From positions 10,001 through 74,000 of the forward strand of contig ADNK01002488.1 of assembly GCA_000320545.1 (NCBI GenBank): a DNA stretch of 64,000 bases. The letters run 5' to 3'. The translations under genes were made by a program, and so were the position numbers. Shown here in pieces: positions 19,478 through 30,155 of this stretch. This stretch comes from Bigelowiella natans CCMP2755. Its lineage: Eukaryota; Cercozoa; Chlorarachniophyceae. The notes beneath the pieces were generated by a model. That model made no database searches. It was given only the letters and a program-made list of their open reading frames with translations, and was not told where the DNA came from. How positions within the stretch are numbered: the first letter of the stretch is position 1; each line of letters starts with the position of its first letter.

Positions 19478-19874
19478 TGCTCTCTTGCCAGTATCACGCG
19501 TAGCAGTTGCCACGCATGCATGTGCATGTACACATATGGGTGTTTAACATGTTCGTGAGCTACCTCTGCTACTGTACGATTAGGACGCTTCTCTTGTCCG
19601 AAAACGCCTTAGAATTCAACGAAGATGCAAAAAGGTGGTGGTAGTGGTAGTGGTAGTTGTAGTAGTTGTAGCAGTTGTAGTAGCAGTAGCATGTAATACT
19701 ACTGATTAATTGCCTTGCTCGCTAGATCTCACCACCATTGCCACGTTGTGCGTTCTCGCCATTCGTCCCAACCCCAAAGGGTGAAATTGAGTCGTCGTTG
19801 TCGTCGACATCATCGCTCAGGTTAATGAAGCCTGGTGGCCATGTGATACCGAGACTGGGAATGCAGGTACACAT

Positions 19875-19914
<40 letters not shown>

Positions 19915-20337
19915 TTCATACACATATGTTTAATTAGTTTGTGTATTTGTGCGTGTACGTGATTTACTTATTCATTGCGATGACGACTGCGAGGGTCGTC
20001 GCTAATATAGCAACACGGCATCTGCATTTGTTCTATTCCCGTTTTGCCGCTCGTTTGCCGCCTTCCTCCCCCTCCTCCTCCTCCCCCTCCCCTCTCCCTC
20101 CTCTCTGTTCTCACGCAAAGCCCTCTACCCGGCCACTCACACATAATTACAGTTCGTGACACTCATAGAGTCGGAGAAGCTCGATTTAATAACCGGGTAG
20201 GTGGTGAGTAAGGGAATTGCTTGCTTCTTCTCCTCCATCATAGTAGCAGCATACTCCTACACATTATGATGGATGTTATTGGTAATGCTGTTTGAGCAGT
20301 GAATAGTGTTTGCGGCTCTGACCCGACGGCTTAGTAA

Positions 20338-20385
<48 letters not shown>

Positions 20386-20580
20386 CTACACACCAGTTTA
20401 TGGTATTCTGGCTAATTTGCTTCTTTCATGCTGCTCCTGCTGCTGCTACTGGCCCGTTGTTGCTGCTGTTGTTGTTTATTTCCCACAGAGCTCGCAAGTG
20501 GCGAGGGTTGGATTTCCGGAATTTCAATCAGTTGAAAGACACGGTGAGAGCAGGAGGGAGGGGAGGGAGGGAGGGAGAGA

Positions 20581-20626
<46 letters not shown>

Positions 20627-20785
20627 AAGGGGGCGTTTGTTGAGAGCATGCATCGAGCGGGAGATACTGAATACGAAGGACCAAATCAATCACCATCTCG
20701 GTCCCTTCCCTTCCGAATTCTAAAGGCGGAACGATGAGACTCGAAGAGATAGATGACGGTGCGTTGTTTATCACTGAGCCTCGGT

Positions 20786-20822
<37 letters not shown>

Positions 20823-21090
20823 TTCTTGCTGCTGTGTGTTGGTAGGCAAGCCTTCTCTTCACCAAGGAGTTAGGGTGCAGGCTCTGCACATTAGACCCTA
20901 CTAATATGTCTGAAAGACTCCCCGTTATTGAGGTAGCGATGATGAGAGACGACGACGACGACAACGAGAAACTAGTTGCAATCATCACCATGATTATGAT
21001 AGTCATCAATTATGGGAAACTTGAACCGACCCTATGATGATTAATGTCTTGCTGCTTCTCTGCATACCGTGTACATGTTGTGCTCACTAC

Positions 21091-21126
<36 letters not shown>

Positions 21127-21190
21127 TTCTCTCTTTCTATCTGTCTCTCTCATGTTCACTTATTCTCCTGTCCCTCATCATCATCATCTT

Positions 21191-21221
<31 letters not shown>

Positions 21222-22454
21222 TGCTACTGCTGCTTCGTCGTTGTCGTCGTCTCTCTCGTCGATCCAACCAGGTTGATTTCGCCAAGGACCACGTCGGAAA
21301 CATAGGAAATACTAAGAGAATACGAACACGAGCTTTGAAGGACGGCATCATACACGCTGCTGTGTTTTCGTGGGAAGTTTATTCTGGTAATAGTAGCAGT
21401 AGAAGAAGAAAATTGGATGTCTATATGCGAAGCAATTTTTGAGAGAGAATGTGATAAAGCTCGTTTTCCCAATCATGCCCCTTTTCCTCCTCCCCCTCCT
21501 CATCCCCCTCCTCCTTTCTATCTTCGTAATCTGCGATGACTATTCTTCCAGGCCTGGACAAGAAGCACAAGATGTCAACTCACTACGAAGATACAGTCGA
21601 GAATTTCCAAAGGGATATGCAGGTGTGTGTGGCGATGTGATGATTTCGAAGCTGCTGCTGCTGCTGCTGCTGCTCCTGCTGCCTAGATTTGTGCGGGCAT
21701 GACTGATGACGACGACGATGATGATGATGATGATGATGATGATGACGACAAAGATATTACATATTTTCGTTTATAACTATCATTTGGTACGCATCGTAAC
21801 GGTCATTGGTGTCATGTTGTCATTTGCTACGTATCGCAACGATCATTGGTGTCATGGCGTTCGTTAGTGGGGCCAGGGCATCCAATTACTGGAGGATCCT
21901 GGTTTGGAAGACACAAAGGTGGGATTGATTTGATTTGATTGATGTGCGGCCTACTTGCAACCGTGTGCGTAGAAGTAGTAGTAGTAGTAGAAGAAGAAGA
22001 AGAAGAAGAAGAAGAAGAAGAAGAACTAACATACCATAGCAAGCTGCGAACGATGGACCGACAAAAGCCAAACTGCAGCCTCTCCTCTAATTATGAAATA
22101 ACCGAGCTCACGAGTGACATAAACGTGGAACGTGGTGTAATTTCATCTATGGCAGGATGCACCATGCCCTCTCCGTGTGAAGAAAGGCGAGGAACTCGTG
22201 ATCGAAGTTCGGATTGCGCAGGAGGTGCGTAGATATGCATTTTGAACAGATCGCCACATGATGGTACCCAAAAAAAGTCATCAGAGGGCCTAATCGTTCC
22301 ATGCTACATTGAATCTCAGGGTGCTATTATGCAATGCCACGTTTATCGGGCCGCTACCATCGATGATCACACCGACGAAAAAGACGACGAGGAGGGCATG
22401 CCGCAGCTGGAGCAAGCAGGGAAACCTTCGTCGGGCGGGGAAGCTGAAAACTGA
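18302..22454 (+). CDS. Protein arginine N-methyltransferase, PRMT7/PRMT9-like
   Basis: SAM-dependent arginine methyltransferase. Exons 18302-18421, 18593-18657, 18749-18809, 18902-18964, 19264-19352, 19584-19634, 19821-19866, 20153-20196, 20489-20543, 20846-20932, 21272-21386, 21552-21622, 21868-21918, 22156-22224 and 22320-22454 join in phase; one exon near 22044-22124 is uncertain because the intron after it would be only 31 nt. Total about 400 aa. Motifs: FHFAMMNDLPRNEFYRAAL (PRMT9/7-type start), SAM motif VEIGLGSGLLSL, post-I acidic GIE, double-E-loop region DILLSEILGTLLLSE, KPGGHVIPRLG, a WGQ near DMQWGQGIQLLED, and VKKGEELVIEVRIAQE. Only one catalytic module is present, whereas animal PRMT7/9 have two. 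The acidic tail ends EAEN. Nearly every intron carries a different microsatellite. Confidence 0.82.
19121..19154. repeat. (TA)n microsatellite in PRMT intron
   Basis: Short AT-dinucleotide run within the intron 18965-19263; the same intron also has a CAA trinucleotide run near 18977-19003. Confidence 0.9.
20560..20628. repeat. (GA)n microsatellite just after a PRMT donor
   Basis: GGGA/GA repeats begin within 20 nt of the splice donor at 20544 (GTGAGAG); the same intron contains a (GT)n run at 20786-20820 near its 3' half. Confidence 0.9.
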
Positions 22455-23086
22455 AGATCATCTTGACTGTTGATTGAATTTAGTGTGCCATTCATCGTGA
22501 ACTAAACATATAACGTTAATTAAAAGACTGTACGTACAATATCCTTTCATTGGAGGGATTTATATTCGGTGTTTCATCAGAATCTTTCTTTTTTTTTTCG
22601 AATGCATACAGCTAGGCAGGCGCGCCCTGCACTAGTGCACAGCATCACGCACTGCAGCTAACGCTTCTGTGCGAACATTAAGTATATAAAGTATTGGCAT
22701 ATTGAGCATAGCTACAAAAGGATATCTTTCTCTGAGCGCAGAATACATATAAGGCGCTAATAAGATGTGCAACATAAATTAGCTCCATTATTATTATACG
22801 AGTATATATACACACAGCCACGCCACTCAGCGCCATGGTTGCGTTGCTGCGGTTTGCAATGCGGTGCAAATATACAAAAACAACATATATACCGCAGGAT
22901 TTTTAAGACTAATCGAGCTAATATAACATGGCATGGGAAAGAGAATTGACATACTGTGACGCTGTGGGTGTACTCTGACACTTGCTAATGACATGATAGC
23001 TACTACGCAATAATAGAGTTATCACCACTCTTCAAAATTCATTGCTATTCTTGAGTAATCCGCACTGGCATCGGTTGGTTGGAGGG
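22455..23086. other. Convergent 3' intergenic region
   Basis: Separates the end of the PRMT gene from the end of the cysteine-rich membrane protein gene on the opposite strand. Nothing gene-like seen; short open frames are AT-rich and lack domain signatures. Confidence 0.5.
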
Positions 23087-23925
23087 CTACAGTGATTGTC
23101 GAGCTGCCATCAAACATCGACCAATCGGAGTTGATTGGTATACTCTGTGTAGAAGAAGAAGAAGGGATGCAGACAAATATCGTCGTGAACTTGTTGAATG
23201 AAGCAAGTGGTGAAGGTGCTCTCTGACCAATCTAGTCTCTGTAGCAATCCTCCGATGGTGCCGAATGCACAAAGCACACATCGAGAGTAGGATCACAGCG
23301 AGTAGAGAGGCTGTATTGCAAGAAGAACGGGGCATGTGAATGACGAAGAACATATCACAAAGAGTACGTATCAAGAATGAATAGGAAACACAACCTCCAA
23401 CGATGAAGACAATTCTTGCTACTTTTGGTTTGAGGGCAGTGTTGGGTAACTGGGCAGGGCGGTGCTCATTATGATGGTGACTGTGTGATGATGATGGCGA
23501 TGATGAAGATGATGACGAGGAATTGGAGGAAGAGTTGGAAGATGAAGAGGGAGATATTGAAGCCTGCTGCTTGGTTGTGGAAAGCGTAATTGGGATGTTC
23601 AAGAATACTGAGCAGTACCCAAGCTTTCCTGTAGCTTTGTCTAGGCGATATAAGAATCAGCAACTGTCATCGTCAGAGTTTACCAGTGAATTTACACGTA
23701 TATGTATTGTTTTTGTGACTGGTTTTGAACCATGATCACGTGAATGGTCGCATACAATAATCCATTGAAGGATGTGACGTACCTGTGGTGTATGAATTCA
23801 CTGCAGTACACTTTGCAATGCAACCAAAGTCACGAGTAGGACATTGAGATTCAGCCTGTGGTGATCAGAACAGAATCTCAAAACCTTCTTCGAGAGAAAA
23901 CAAGGACAAATTCATACCACATGTT

Positions 23926-23984
<59 letters not shown>

Positions 23985-24927
23985 TGGAAGAATTTTAAAT
24001 AAAAAATCAAGGGCGGTCTACGTACCACAACGCACTTACGCCACTTGACACATTGAGGGTCACTCGAGCATATTGTCTAAAATTGAGAGCGTTGGGACAT
24101 CAACCATTTTGCATTCTCATTATCCCCATGACTCCCGTATGAAATAAACTTCATCAAAGATAATATATTCCAATGAGACCTGGTATTCGTCACAGTTGAT
24201 AGCGTCAACGTCGGCGGATGCTGAAAGGCAAGGAGATTCCACATATCACATCAGGCATGTACATACTTATAGTGCATCCACATATAAAGGCGGCGAGAAC
24301 AGTTTCTCTCATTAGTACCTTTTGGATGGGGGAGGCATTCATGCTCCATTCCACAATTAAACAGAGTATTCACTTCCTCCGAGTGTCCTTTAAGTGATGC
24401 TATACATCGAGTCCTGCATGCGCTATCTTGGCAGTGGGACGCACATGAAAGCGCATTTCCTGGAACCATTTTTACAAGAATTAAATAAGTGTTGATTTTG
24501 AAAGATGAAAAGCGTGACAGGTATGGGGACAGGAAGGGCTCCGTTGCAGCGAAGTTATTACCACAACGCGAATCCTGCGTACACGAGAGGGTTTGGTGCC
24601 AGCACTAATTAGATAATAATTTTGTTTAATGGAATAAGATTTTTTCGAAGAAATATAACGAAATCTACTCACATTTGTCACTAAACATGCCTTGATACTT
24701 CCAGCCAAGGGTATGCCATTTAGCACAGTGGTCACGTTTTTTCTATTTTCGGGGGTGACGTGGGCGGTAGCGTTCGCAAAAACAATATCCGGTGAGGATC
24801 TCGCTTGGCTGATAGGAATCAGTGAAGATAAACAAAAAACGAGGGCCACTTGAAGAGAAGAGCGTTGAAGAAGGGACGACTTTTCACCCCACCTGTGAAC
24901 ACACGGGTATTTGGGGGAGGGAGTCAT
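23087..24927 (-). CDS. Type I membrane protein with two VDE-like cysteine-rich modules
   Basis: Exons 24673-24927, 24562-24574, 24319-24459, 24180-24220, 24026-24076, 23783-23855 and 23087-23640 join in phase to 375 aa. A signal peptide (VALVFCLSSLIPISQA) is followed by two cysteine-rich modules: the first has KACLVTN, ALSCASHCQDSACRTRC and FNCGMEHECLP; the second has CSSDPQCVKWRKCV and TRDFGCIAKC. Cys spacing recalls the N-terminal Cys domain of violaxanthin de-epoxidase and its relatives, but no lipocalin domain follows. Instead there is a Ser-rich linker (poly-Ser near residue 215) and a hydrophobic segment (ARIVFIVGGCVSYSFLI), with a second one (SLLAVILLSMCALCI). A 13-nt microexon (24562-24574) is used; retaining the following 102-nt intron would keep the frame. 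Role unknown; a secreted/plasma-membrane receptor-like protein is possible. Confidence 0.68.
23933..23980. repeat. (AT)n microsatellite
   Basis: Pure AT run in the intron 23856-24025 of the cysteine-rich membrane protein gene. Confidence 0.95.
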
Positions 24928-25306
24928 AAATAATGATTTTCAAGATCAACGCCAACGAAGAGGGAATGGGTGTTGCCGTAGATTCTTTGCCGATACTTGA
25001 TTTTTAGGATAGTCGCATGATCAAAATATATTACATTCATTGACTCGTCACAAGCGTAAGACAGCATGCGACGTGGAATGATTGATCTCCTGAAAACTAA
25101 AACTCCCGTCTGCGAGATCTCAATGATACAAAAAAATGCCGTATATTTCATACCTGCGACTAGCGAAATGTGATGACGCTTTTTCGGAGTGGAATTTGAC
25201 CAGGATACTCCTCGGAGATTATTCAGAGGCTCATAAGTTAATGGCGCTTGGCCGGTAGCAAACGAATTGGGAAGCCGAATACTTGAGAACCCTGGCTATT
25301 GTACAA
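24928..25306. promoter_or_regulatory. Divergent promoter region
   Basis: 379 bp between the start codons of the cysteine-rich protein (minus, 24927) and the repeat-containing protein (plus, 25307). No other gene is evident; a minus-strand open frame 24924-25151 lacks splice or domain support. Confidence 0.4.
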
Positions 25307-26366
25307 ATGACACCTACATCTCCACAGCAGAAAGAAGGGTCCAACATCGATAAGGAAAAGGTTCTCAAATTCGGGTGTTTGAACCAGCATGCCGAGGCTG
25401 AGCATCATCTTTTACTAACATCAGGAAGAAAATGTGCAAGACCATCCTTTTGCTGAATGGTATCAGAAAGAATTGAAGAATCCATTTTCAATATCCGAAG
25501 AAGTTGTAACAACGCCTGGAGCATTCGTAGCGTTTCTGCGTGAGCAGGTTGGTCCATTTCACAAAATATTTTTGCGCGGAACAATAACCTTTCATTGCTA
25601 GGTTGGAATGCCATTGCGAAGTAGCCTGGACTTGCTGCAGAAGCTAAACACTCTGAAACCAGAAGATCGGTCACGACAGATTTCTAGCAAATTAAGAAAG
25701 CACTTTAGTGTAGAGAATCAGCGTCACTTTCTTCGCGATAAATTGAAAAGGGCTTACACGGCTACTCCAGCAACAGTTTTCTCACTGTCCAATTTTCTCT
25801 CTCAAAGTGTATCCGTCATGGCTGATATTAAAAGTGGGAAGCGCAAACCTCCTATTGGATCACGGTCGCGCGCCAAACGTCAGCGCCAATCTTCAAGCAG
25901 CTTGGAGAAAAAAAAACAAGTTCAAGCTGCTCAAGCTGCTCAAGCTGCTGACACGGCCACGATTTCATCTTCTTCTGCAACAACAGCAGCAGCAACAACA
26001 ACAACAGTAAAGAGTGCAACCTCACCAGTACCTAATGGAGCGGATCCTGACAAAAAAGCTCCTAGTGATGCCCAAAAAGAACCAGTATCAACAAATCCAG
26101 AATCGCATGGGGAAAATAATGTTCCAGCAGAGAAAGTAACTAGTGATGCTCAAAAAGAACCAGCATCGGCAAATCCAGAATCAAATGGGGAAAATAATGT
26201 TCCAGCAGAGAATGCAACAGAGTCAGATCCGCAGACCAAACAACCGACTAGTAGTGTAATCCTGTCTACCACTGCAACCGAGCCTCCAGCCAAAACTCAA
26301 GCGCCTCTTAGTGAACCACATGCTTCCGGTGCCGTCATGTCATCTACAGAGTGCAACGAAAAGTGA
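25307..26366 (+). CDS. Basic protein of unknown function with tandem repeat
   Basis: Not recognised. Three exons (25307-25360, 25425-25547, 25602-26366) join in phase 0 to 313 aa starting MTPTSPQQKEGSN. The N-terminal 110 residues look like a helical domain (HPFAEWYQKELKNPFSIS, GAFVAFLREQ, SLDLLQKLNTLKPEDRSRQ, ENQRHFLRDKLKRAYTATP). A basic cluster (SGKRKPPIGSRSRAKRQRQ) could be a nuclear localisation signal. The rest is low-complexity Ala/Ser/Thr/Pro, with an imperfect tandem repeat of about 26 residues, SDAQKEPVSTNPESHGENNV and SDAQKEPASANPESNGENNV. The repeat is also visible at DNA level, so it is a recent duplication. Neighbouring strand-opposed genes give no functional hint. Confidence 0.62.
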
Positions 26367-28034
26367 CAAGTGGGAAATGCGGGAACATTGAACAAGATTA
26401 ACAGGTCCATAAGGAAAAGTCGAAATGGGGAAAAGTCAACGTTGATGATGTGACAGAGAGTACTAGAGAAAAATTGCAAGTGAGAACTATAGATAAACGG
26501 CAAAAGAGTACTAGAGAAAAAAACCCTTATGATTGGATATTTGAAGATGTGACAACGAGTCAGCCTGATGATTGGAGAAAATATCCAGTTTTTTGGCGAA
26601 AACACAAAATATACATCAGGTTCAAGTGAGCCGAAAGCGCGGAGTCGCCGCGGATGCTACGACCACGCCAACACGCCTGCAAGAATGCGAGAACAACCGC
26701 TTGCAAGAACACGGGAACGATGGTGGCTTTGTGGTCCCTGGCTGACCGAGGAGGATACTGTTGAAGATGCAACCGGGAGAAGTTGACATCACCCATCTCA
26801 TGCAAACACCTACTACAGCTCTGTACACAATCATCAAGCAAAGACTCTTCGTCTGCACAGACCATCTTGGGATCAAATGCTGTTGTGGCTAGCAATGCTA
26901 TATAGCTAGAATGGTCAAATTTTTGCTGCTGTAGCTCCAGCTAGTGACAATGCTTGAACATGATTTATTTGCAAAAATGTTGCCGTGAAGTCTTTCGAGC
27001 TAGGCAGTTTGCGCAATATGAGACGGATGTAATGAAAGATTTAAATTTTTTCAATGGTCATCCTAATGTAGCTGTGCAATGTAGCGGCTACAGCGCTTAA
27101 ATTGTATCTGTTTGTGTCCTTGGTCACATGTTGCATGCATGAAAATGCATTGAGATTTGGTCTAACATGTCGTGCTTTGCGCGCAGCTGCACGAGCTAAT
27201 TATTGGCTAAATTTTCCTGCGTTTGAGTTACGCGTAGTTTCATCGTTGCGATCCATGATGGCCGTCAGTTGTTTGTTGATTCTGAGTCTCTGTGGTCCGT
27301 ATCTTCTGCATTGCAGAATGTGGTCCATGCTAGCATGTCTTGCAATGTGTTGCATGTGTCTCACGTCGCTTCCAACACTGCTATGTGCGTTGTCCTCTGG
27401 ACAACAAGGAAGTTCCAAGGTTGTCAACACCACAGATTGCGCAATATATGTGTGTGTAGTGCTCAGTGCTCATGCATGGCACGCTAGCACGTCTAGCTGC
27501 GCTATTGCTATAATTGCGATGGTCGCGCAGATGGTAGATCGAGGTAGGCTAGTAGTAGGGCCCATCTGTGATGCATGCACTGCACTGTTGTGCATGCAAG
27601 GAAGGCTATGATGCACGTACAGCATTGCGATCGCTCATTGTTAATCCATGTGCGACAATGCAGCCGCTAGCTAGGTCAAGCTATCAAGCTAGTGTATTCG
27701 CAGCCGCGAGCACAAGCATGCTAGCATGCATGAGCTAGCACAGTACCATCTAGCCATGCGCTAGCATGAACATCACACCATCCACACTGATCGAGCGTTG
27801 TCAAATCGTCAGTGAAGGAACGCAAACAGGAGGACGTGTCGGCGCTCTAGCTCTAGGAGTAGCGAAACCAAAGAGGTTTTCATGTCACAGATATGGACAA
27901 TTTTCAGGCATTTCTCCTTTTTTTTCTTTTTCATTTAACAACATTGAGACATTTTTCCAATGGTTATAACATCTACTTGAAACAGCTGTGAGTCATTCCA
28001 GTTTTACGTTGTCTTCATTGTGATCTACTAGGCC
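26367..28034. other. Intergenic spacer with dispersed repeat and palindrome words
   Basis: No supported gene. The words agagtactagagaaaaa repeat near 26456 and 26504. 26990-27270 holds one copy of a dispersed repeat (see repeat entry). 27600-27770 is rich in GCTAGC/CATGC words. Overlapping open frames at 27100-27610 fall inside this repeat-like DNA and show no domain. Confidence 0.5.
26990..27270 (+). repeat. Dispersed repeat, copy A
   Basis: Reads closely like the reverse complement of 59575-59825. Shared words include gacggatgtaatgaaa, gtcatcctaatg, tagctgtgcaatg, cacatgttgcatgcatga and catgtcgtgct, in the same order and with similar spacing. No coding capacity or terminal repeats recognised, so a short non-autonomous mobile element is an inference. 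Confidence 0.7.
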
Positions 28035-28856
28035 TCATCCCAGCCATCCGCCGCCGCCACGCAGACGTAGGAGCACATGGAGCGTGGATTCTTTCTCGAC
28101 TTTGCACTCGGCGAGGGTTTGAGAATCTTGCAGATTCTTCCCTCCGAAAATGATCCGTTGCTCGTGAATAGGAATGCCTTCCTTGTCGAAGATCAACAGT
28201 TTCACCCTTTTGATGGAGTCTGAGGCGTCGACGTCCAAGGTGATTATCTTCGAACTTAGAGTTTTCACAAAGATCTGCATGGAACCGCCGTCATCATCCT
28301 CGTCCGAATCGGCACTTTCTACATCCTGAACAACCTCTTGTTTTTTGATTTCTGAATCTTCTTTGCACTTCGCTTTGTCACATCCATGCGTTGTAGTCTT
28401 TGCGTCGATTTTGCATCTGCAAAATGGGCAATCGTCCCGCTCGTTAACCTTCACCCATTTCACCAAGCAGTCTTTGTGGAAGCAGTGGCCGCATGAAAGG
28501 TTGGCCACTTCCACACCTTCTTTGAACTTCTTTCGGCACACAATGCAGTGATCGATGAACATGTTCTTCGTGGACTCGATCTTTGAAATGCATGCTTTGG
28601 CGATGACCGCCGTCGCATCGAATGCGACCTTCAGAACTAGGACCAAGAAGAGGGTAGACTCCCTCTGGATGTTGTAATCAGCAAGGGTACGCAAGTTCTC
28701 TAGGCTTCTACCAGCGAATATGAGGCGCTGTTGGTCAGGTGGTATTCCACTTTTGTCTTGGATCTTGGACTTCACATACTCGATGGTGTCGCTGTGGTCC
28801 ACATCTAGGGTGAGGATATCTCCCGTGAGGGTCTTGACAAAGATTATATGTGACAT
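28035..28856 (-). CDS. UBL-RING-UBL protein (putative E3 ubiquitin ligase)
   Basis: Single reading frame of 273 aa starting [15 protein letters not shown]. Residues 2-76 are ubiquitin-like: [19 protein letters not shown] and [15 protein letters not shown]; positions equivalent to Lys48 and Lys63 are Arg, and there is no Gly-Gly end. Residues about 96-150 form a RING-H2 finger: [15 protein letters not shown], then CPFC. After an acidic linker ([14 protein letters not shown]) comes a second ubiquitin-like domain from [18 protein letters not shown] to LRLRGG, keeping Lys at both 48 and 63, followed by GGWLG. RING domains recruit E2 enzymes (family knowledge); an E3 carrying its own ubiquitin-like ends is unusual. 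The C-terminal extension after RGG resembles a ubiquitin precursor tail that could be clipped. A TTTC microsatellite lies directly 5' of the start (28866-28905). An upstream in-frame extension exists but is less likely. Confidence 0.85.
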   Translation of the reverse strand: MSHIIFVKTLTGDILTLDVDHSDTIEYVKSKIQDKSGIPPDQQRLIFAGRSLENLRTLADYNIQRESTLFLVLVLKVAFDATAVIAKACISKIESTKNMFIDHCIVCRKKFKEGVEVANLSCGHCFHKDCLVKWVKVNERDDCPFCRCKIDAKTTTHGCDKAKCKEDSEIKKQEVVQDVESADSDEDDDGGSMQIFVKTLSSKIITLDVDASDSIKRVKLLIFDKEGIPIHEQRIIFGGKNLQDSQTLAECKVEKESTLHVLLRLRGGGGWLG

Positions 28857-28870
28857 TGTCTTTTTTAGGT

Positions 28871-28902
<32 letters not shown>

Positions 28903-30155
28903 TGGATTGTGTCCAGAGGCAAATCCTGGTTCATCAACCCTGTGGATTTCCTGATTTCACCCGACCAATCAGAATGATGCTTCGGCTTGAGAAGCTACGA
29001 GAGAAGGAATATTTATATTTTTGTTGTCGTTCAATGAAAATAGCACACCTTTTACAACTTAATTATCGCAGTTTCATCTCAGGCAAGTTGTTTCTCTGGA
29101 GAGTGCTATAGAGTGTCCAGAGGTCTCTAGGTCTCTCTAGCCCTTTCGGTTGAAGAGTCTCCGGCTAGCTGGAGAGTGTCCGGAGGTGAATGCTAGGACA
29201 TGTCAGTGGTCTAGATGGTGTCCGGAAGTGTCAGCATTGAATGAAGTAGGGTTGAGGGCACTCAAATTTTTGCGATGAATTGTTGATGAATCGCTAAATG
29301 AATGCAAACGATGCGAATGTGCACAGTAGCATGTGCGCTTTGTCTGCAAAAGCACGCGTCCAAGTCTGCATCGCATAGGAAGCCCTGTACGTCAACAGCA
29401 CTAGAGCATTCGAAACGTCATCAGTTCGAACAACGAGCTTGATGTAGAAAGTCGAGATGGGCGGGGCTCGACTTCATGGGCATCTACACACATGCATGTG
29501 CTTGCATGCGCGTACACGTACATTACATGACATGGACTATAAGTCCCTATATGCTCAATGTCGCGATCGATGACGTAGCGAGCTAGCGAGTGTTGCGCGG
29601 GCCTACGATGCAAGTTCACATTCATTGTGTCAACATGCAAGAAACACAACCCCAGCCACAATGCACAGCATGGCTTCTGGAACAGTTCCTGACTTATATT
29701 TTGTTCTTCCCAAAAATTATAACATTGTCATCATCTACAGGCTCATCTTGGCAAGTAGCCACGCAATGCGTCTAGAGGCGCACATGACGCACCATTTTGT
29801 TAGTTGTGACTGTTAGCAAGCTTTAGAGCAAGGTGGTGCAAACTATAGCGAAGGCAATCTATCTAACGAATAGCTAGCATGACTAGACTAGAGTAAGTAG
29901 CCAGTGAATGTGTGGCACTTCAGTGTCGCATCGCTCATTGATTGCGGGCGCCACGCTACGTACAATCAGGCAAGACGACCATCGCATCATCGCATGCTAG
30001 CATGTGCATCGTATCTACTGGCTGCTCTTGGCGCGAATCGAGTCTAGCGGGCAGTGATGAACATTAAAATTAACAACAACATGCAGCGCGAATGATTTAT
30101 GTGTGGTCAACGCCAGATACCATAGAAGCCCCAGGTTCTAAATTCATAAGGCCTT
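28857..30155. other. Intergenic spacer with gtgtccgga words and palindromes
   Basis: No gene. Between 29100 and 29235 the word gtgtcc(a/g)ga recurs four times. 29530-29550 has ggactataagtccct, a variant of the hairpin seen near 2536. CTAG/CATG words are frequent from 29480 to 30060. Confidence 0.5.
28866..28905. repeat. (TTTC)n microsatellite upstream of UBL-RING-UBL gene
   Basis: Ten or so tandem ttct/tttc units immediately upstream of the start codon on the minus strand (reads GAAA repeats in the transcript leader or proximal promoter). Confidence 0.85.

Noticed and set aside
23087-24927. True violaxanthin de-epoxidase
   Set aside because: Cys spacing is similar but there is no lipocalin domain, and a transmembrane segment follows instead.
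27102-27611. Plus-strand 169-codon hydrophobic Cys-rich frame
   Set aside because: It lies in the dispersed repeat; the related copy near 59600 does not preserve the frame.
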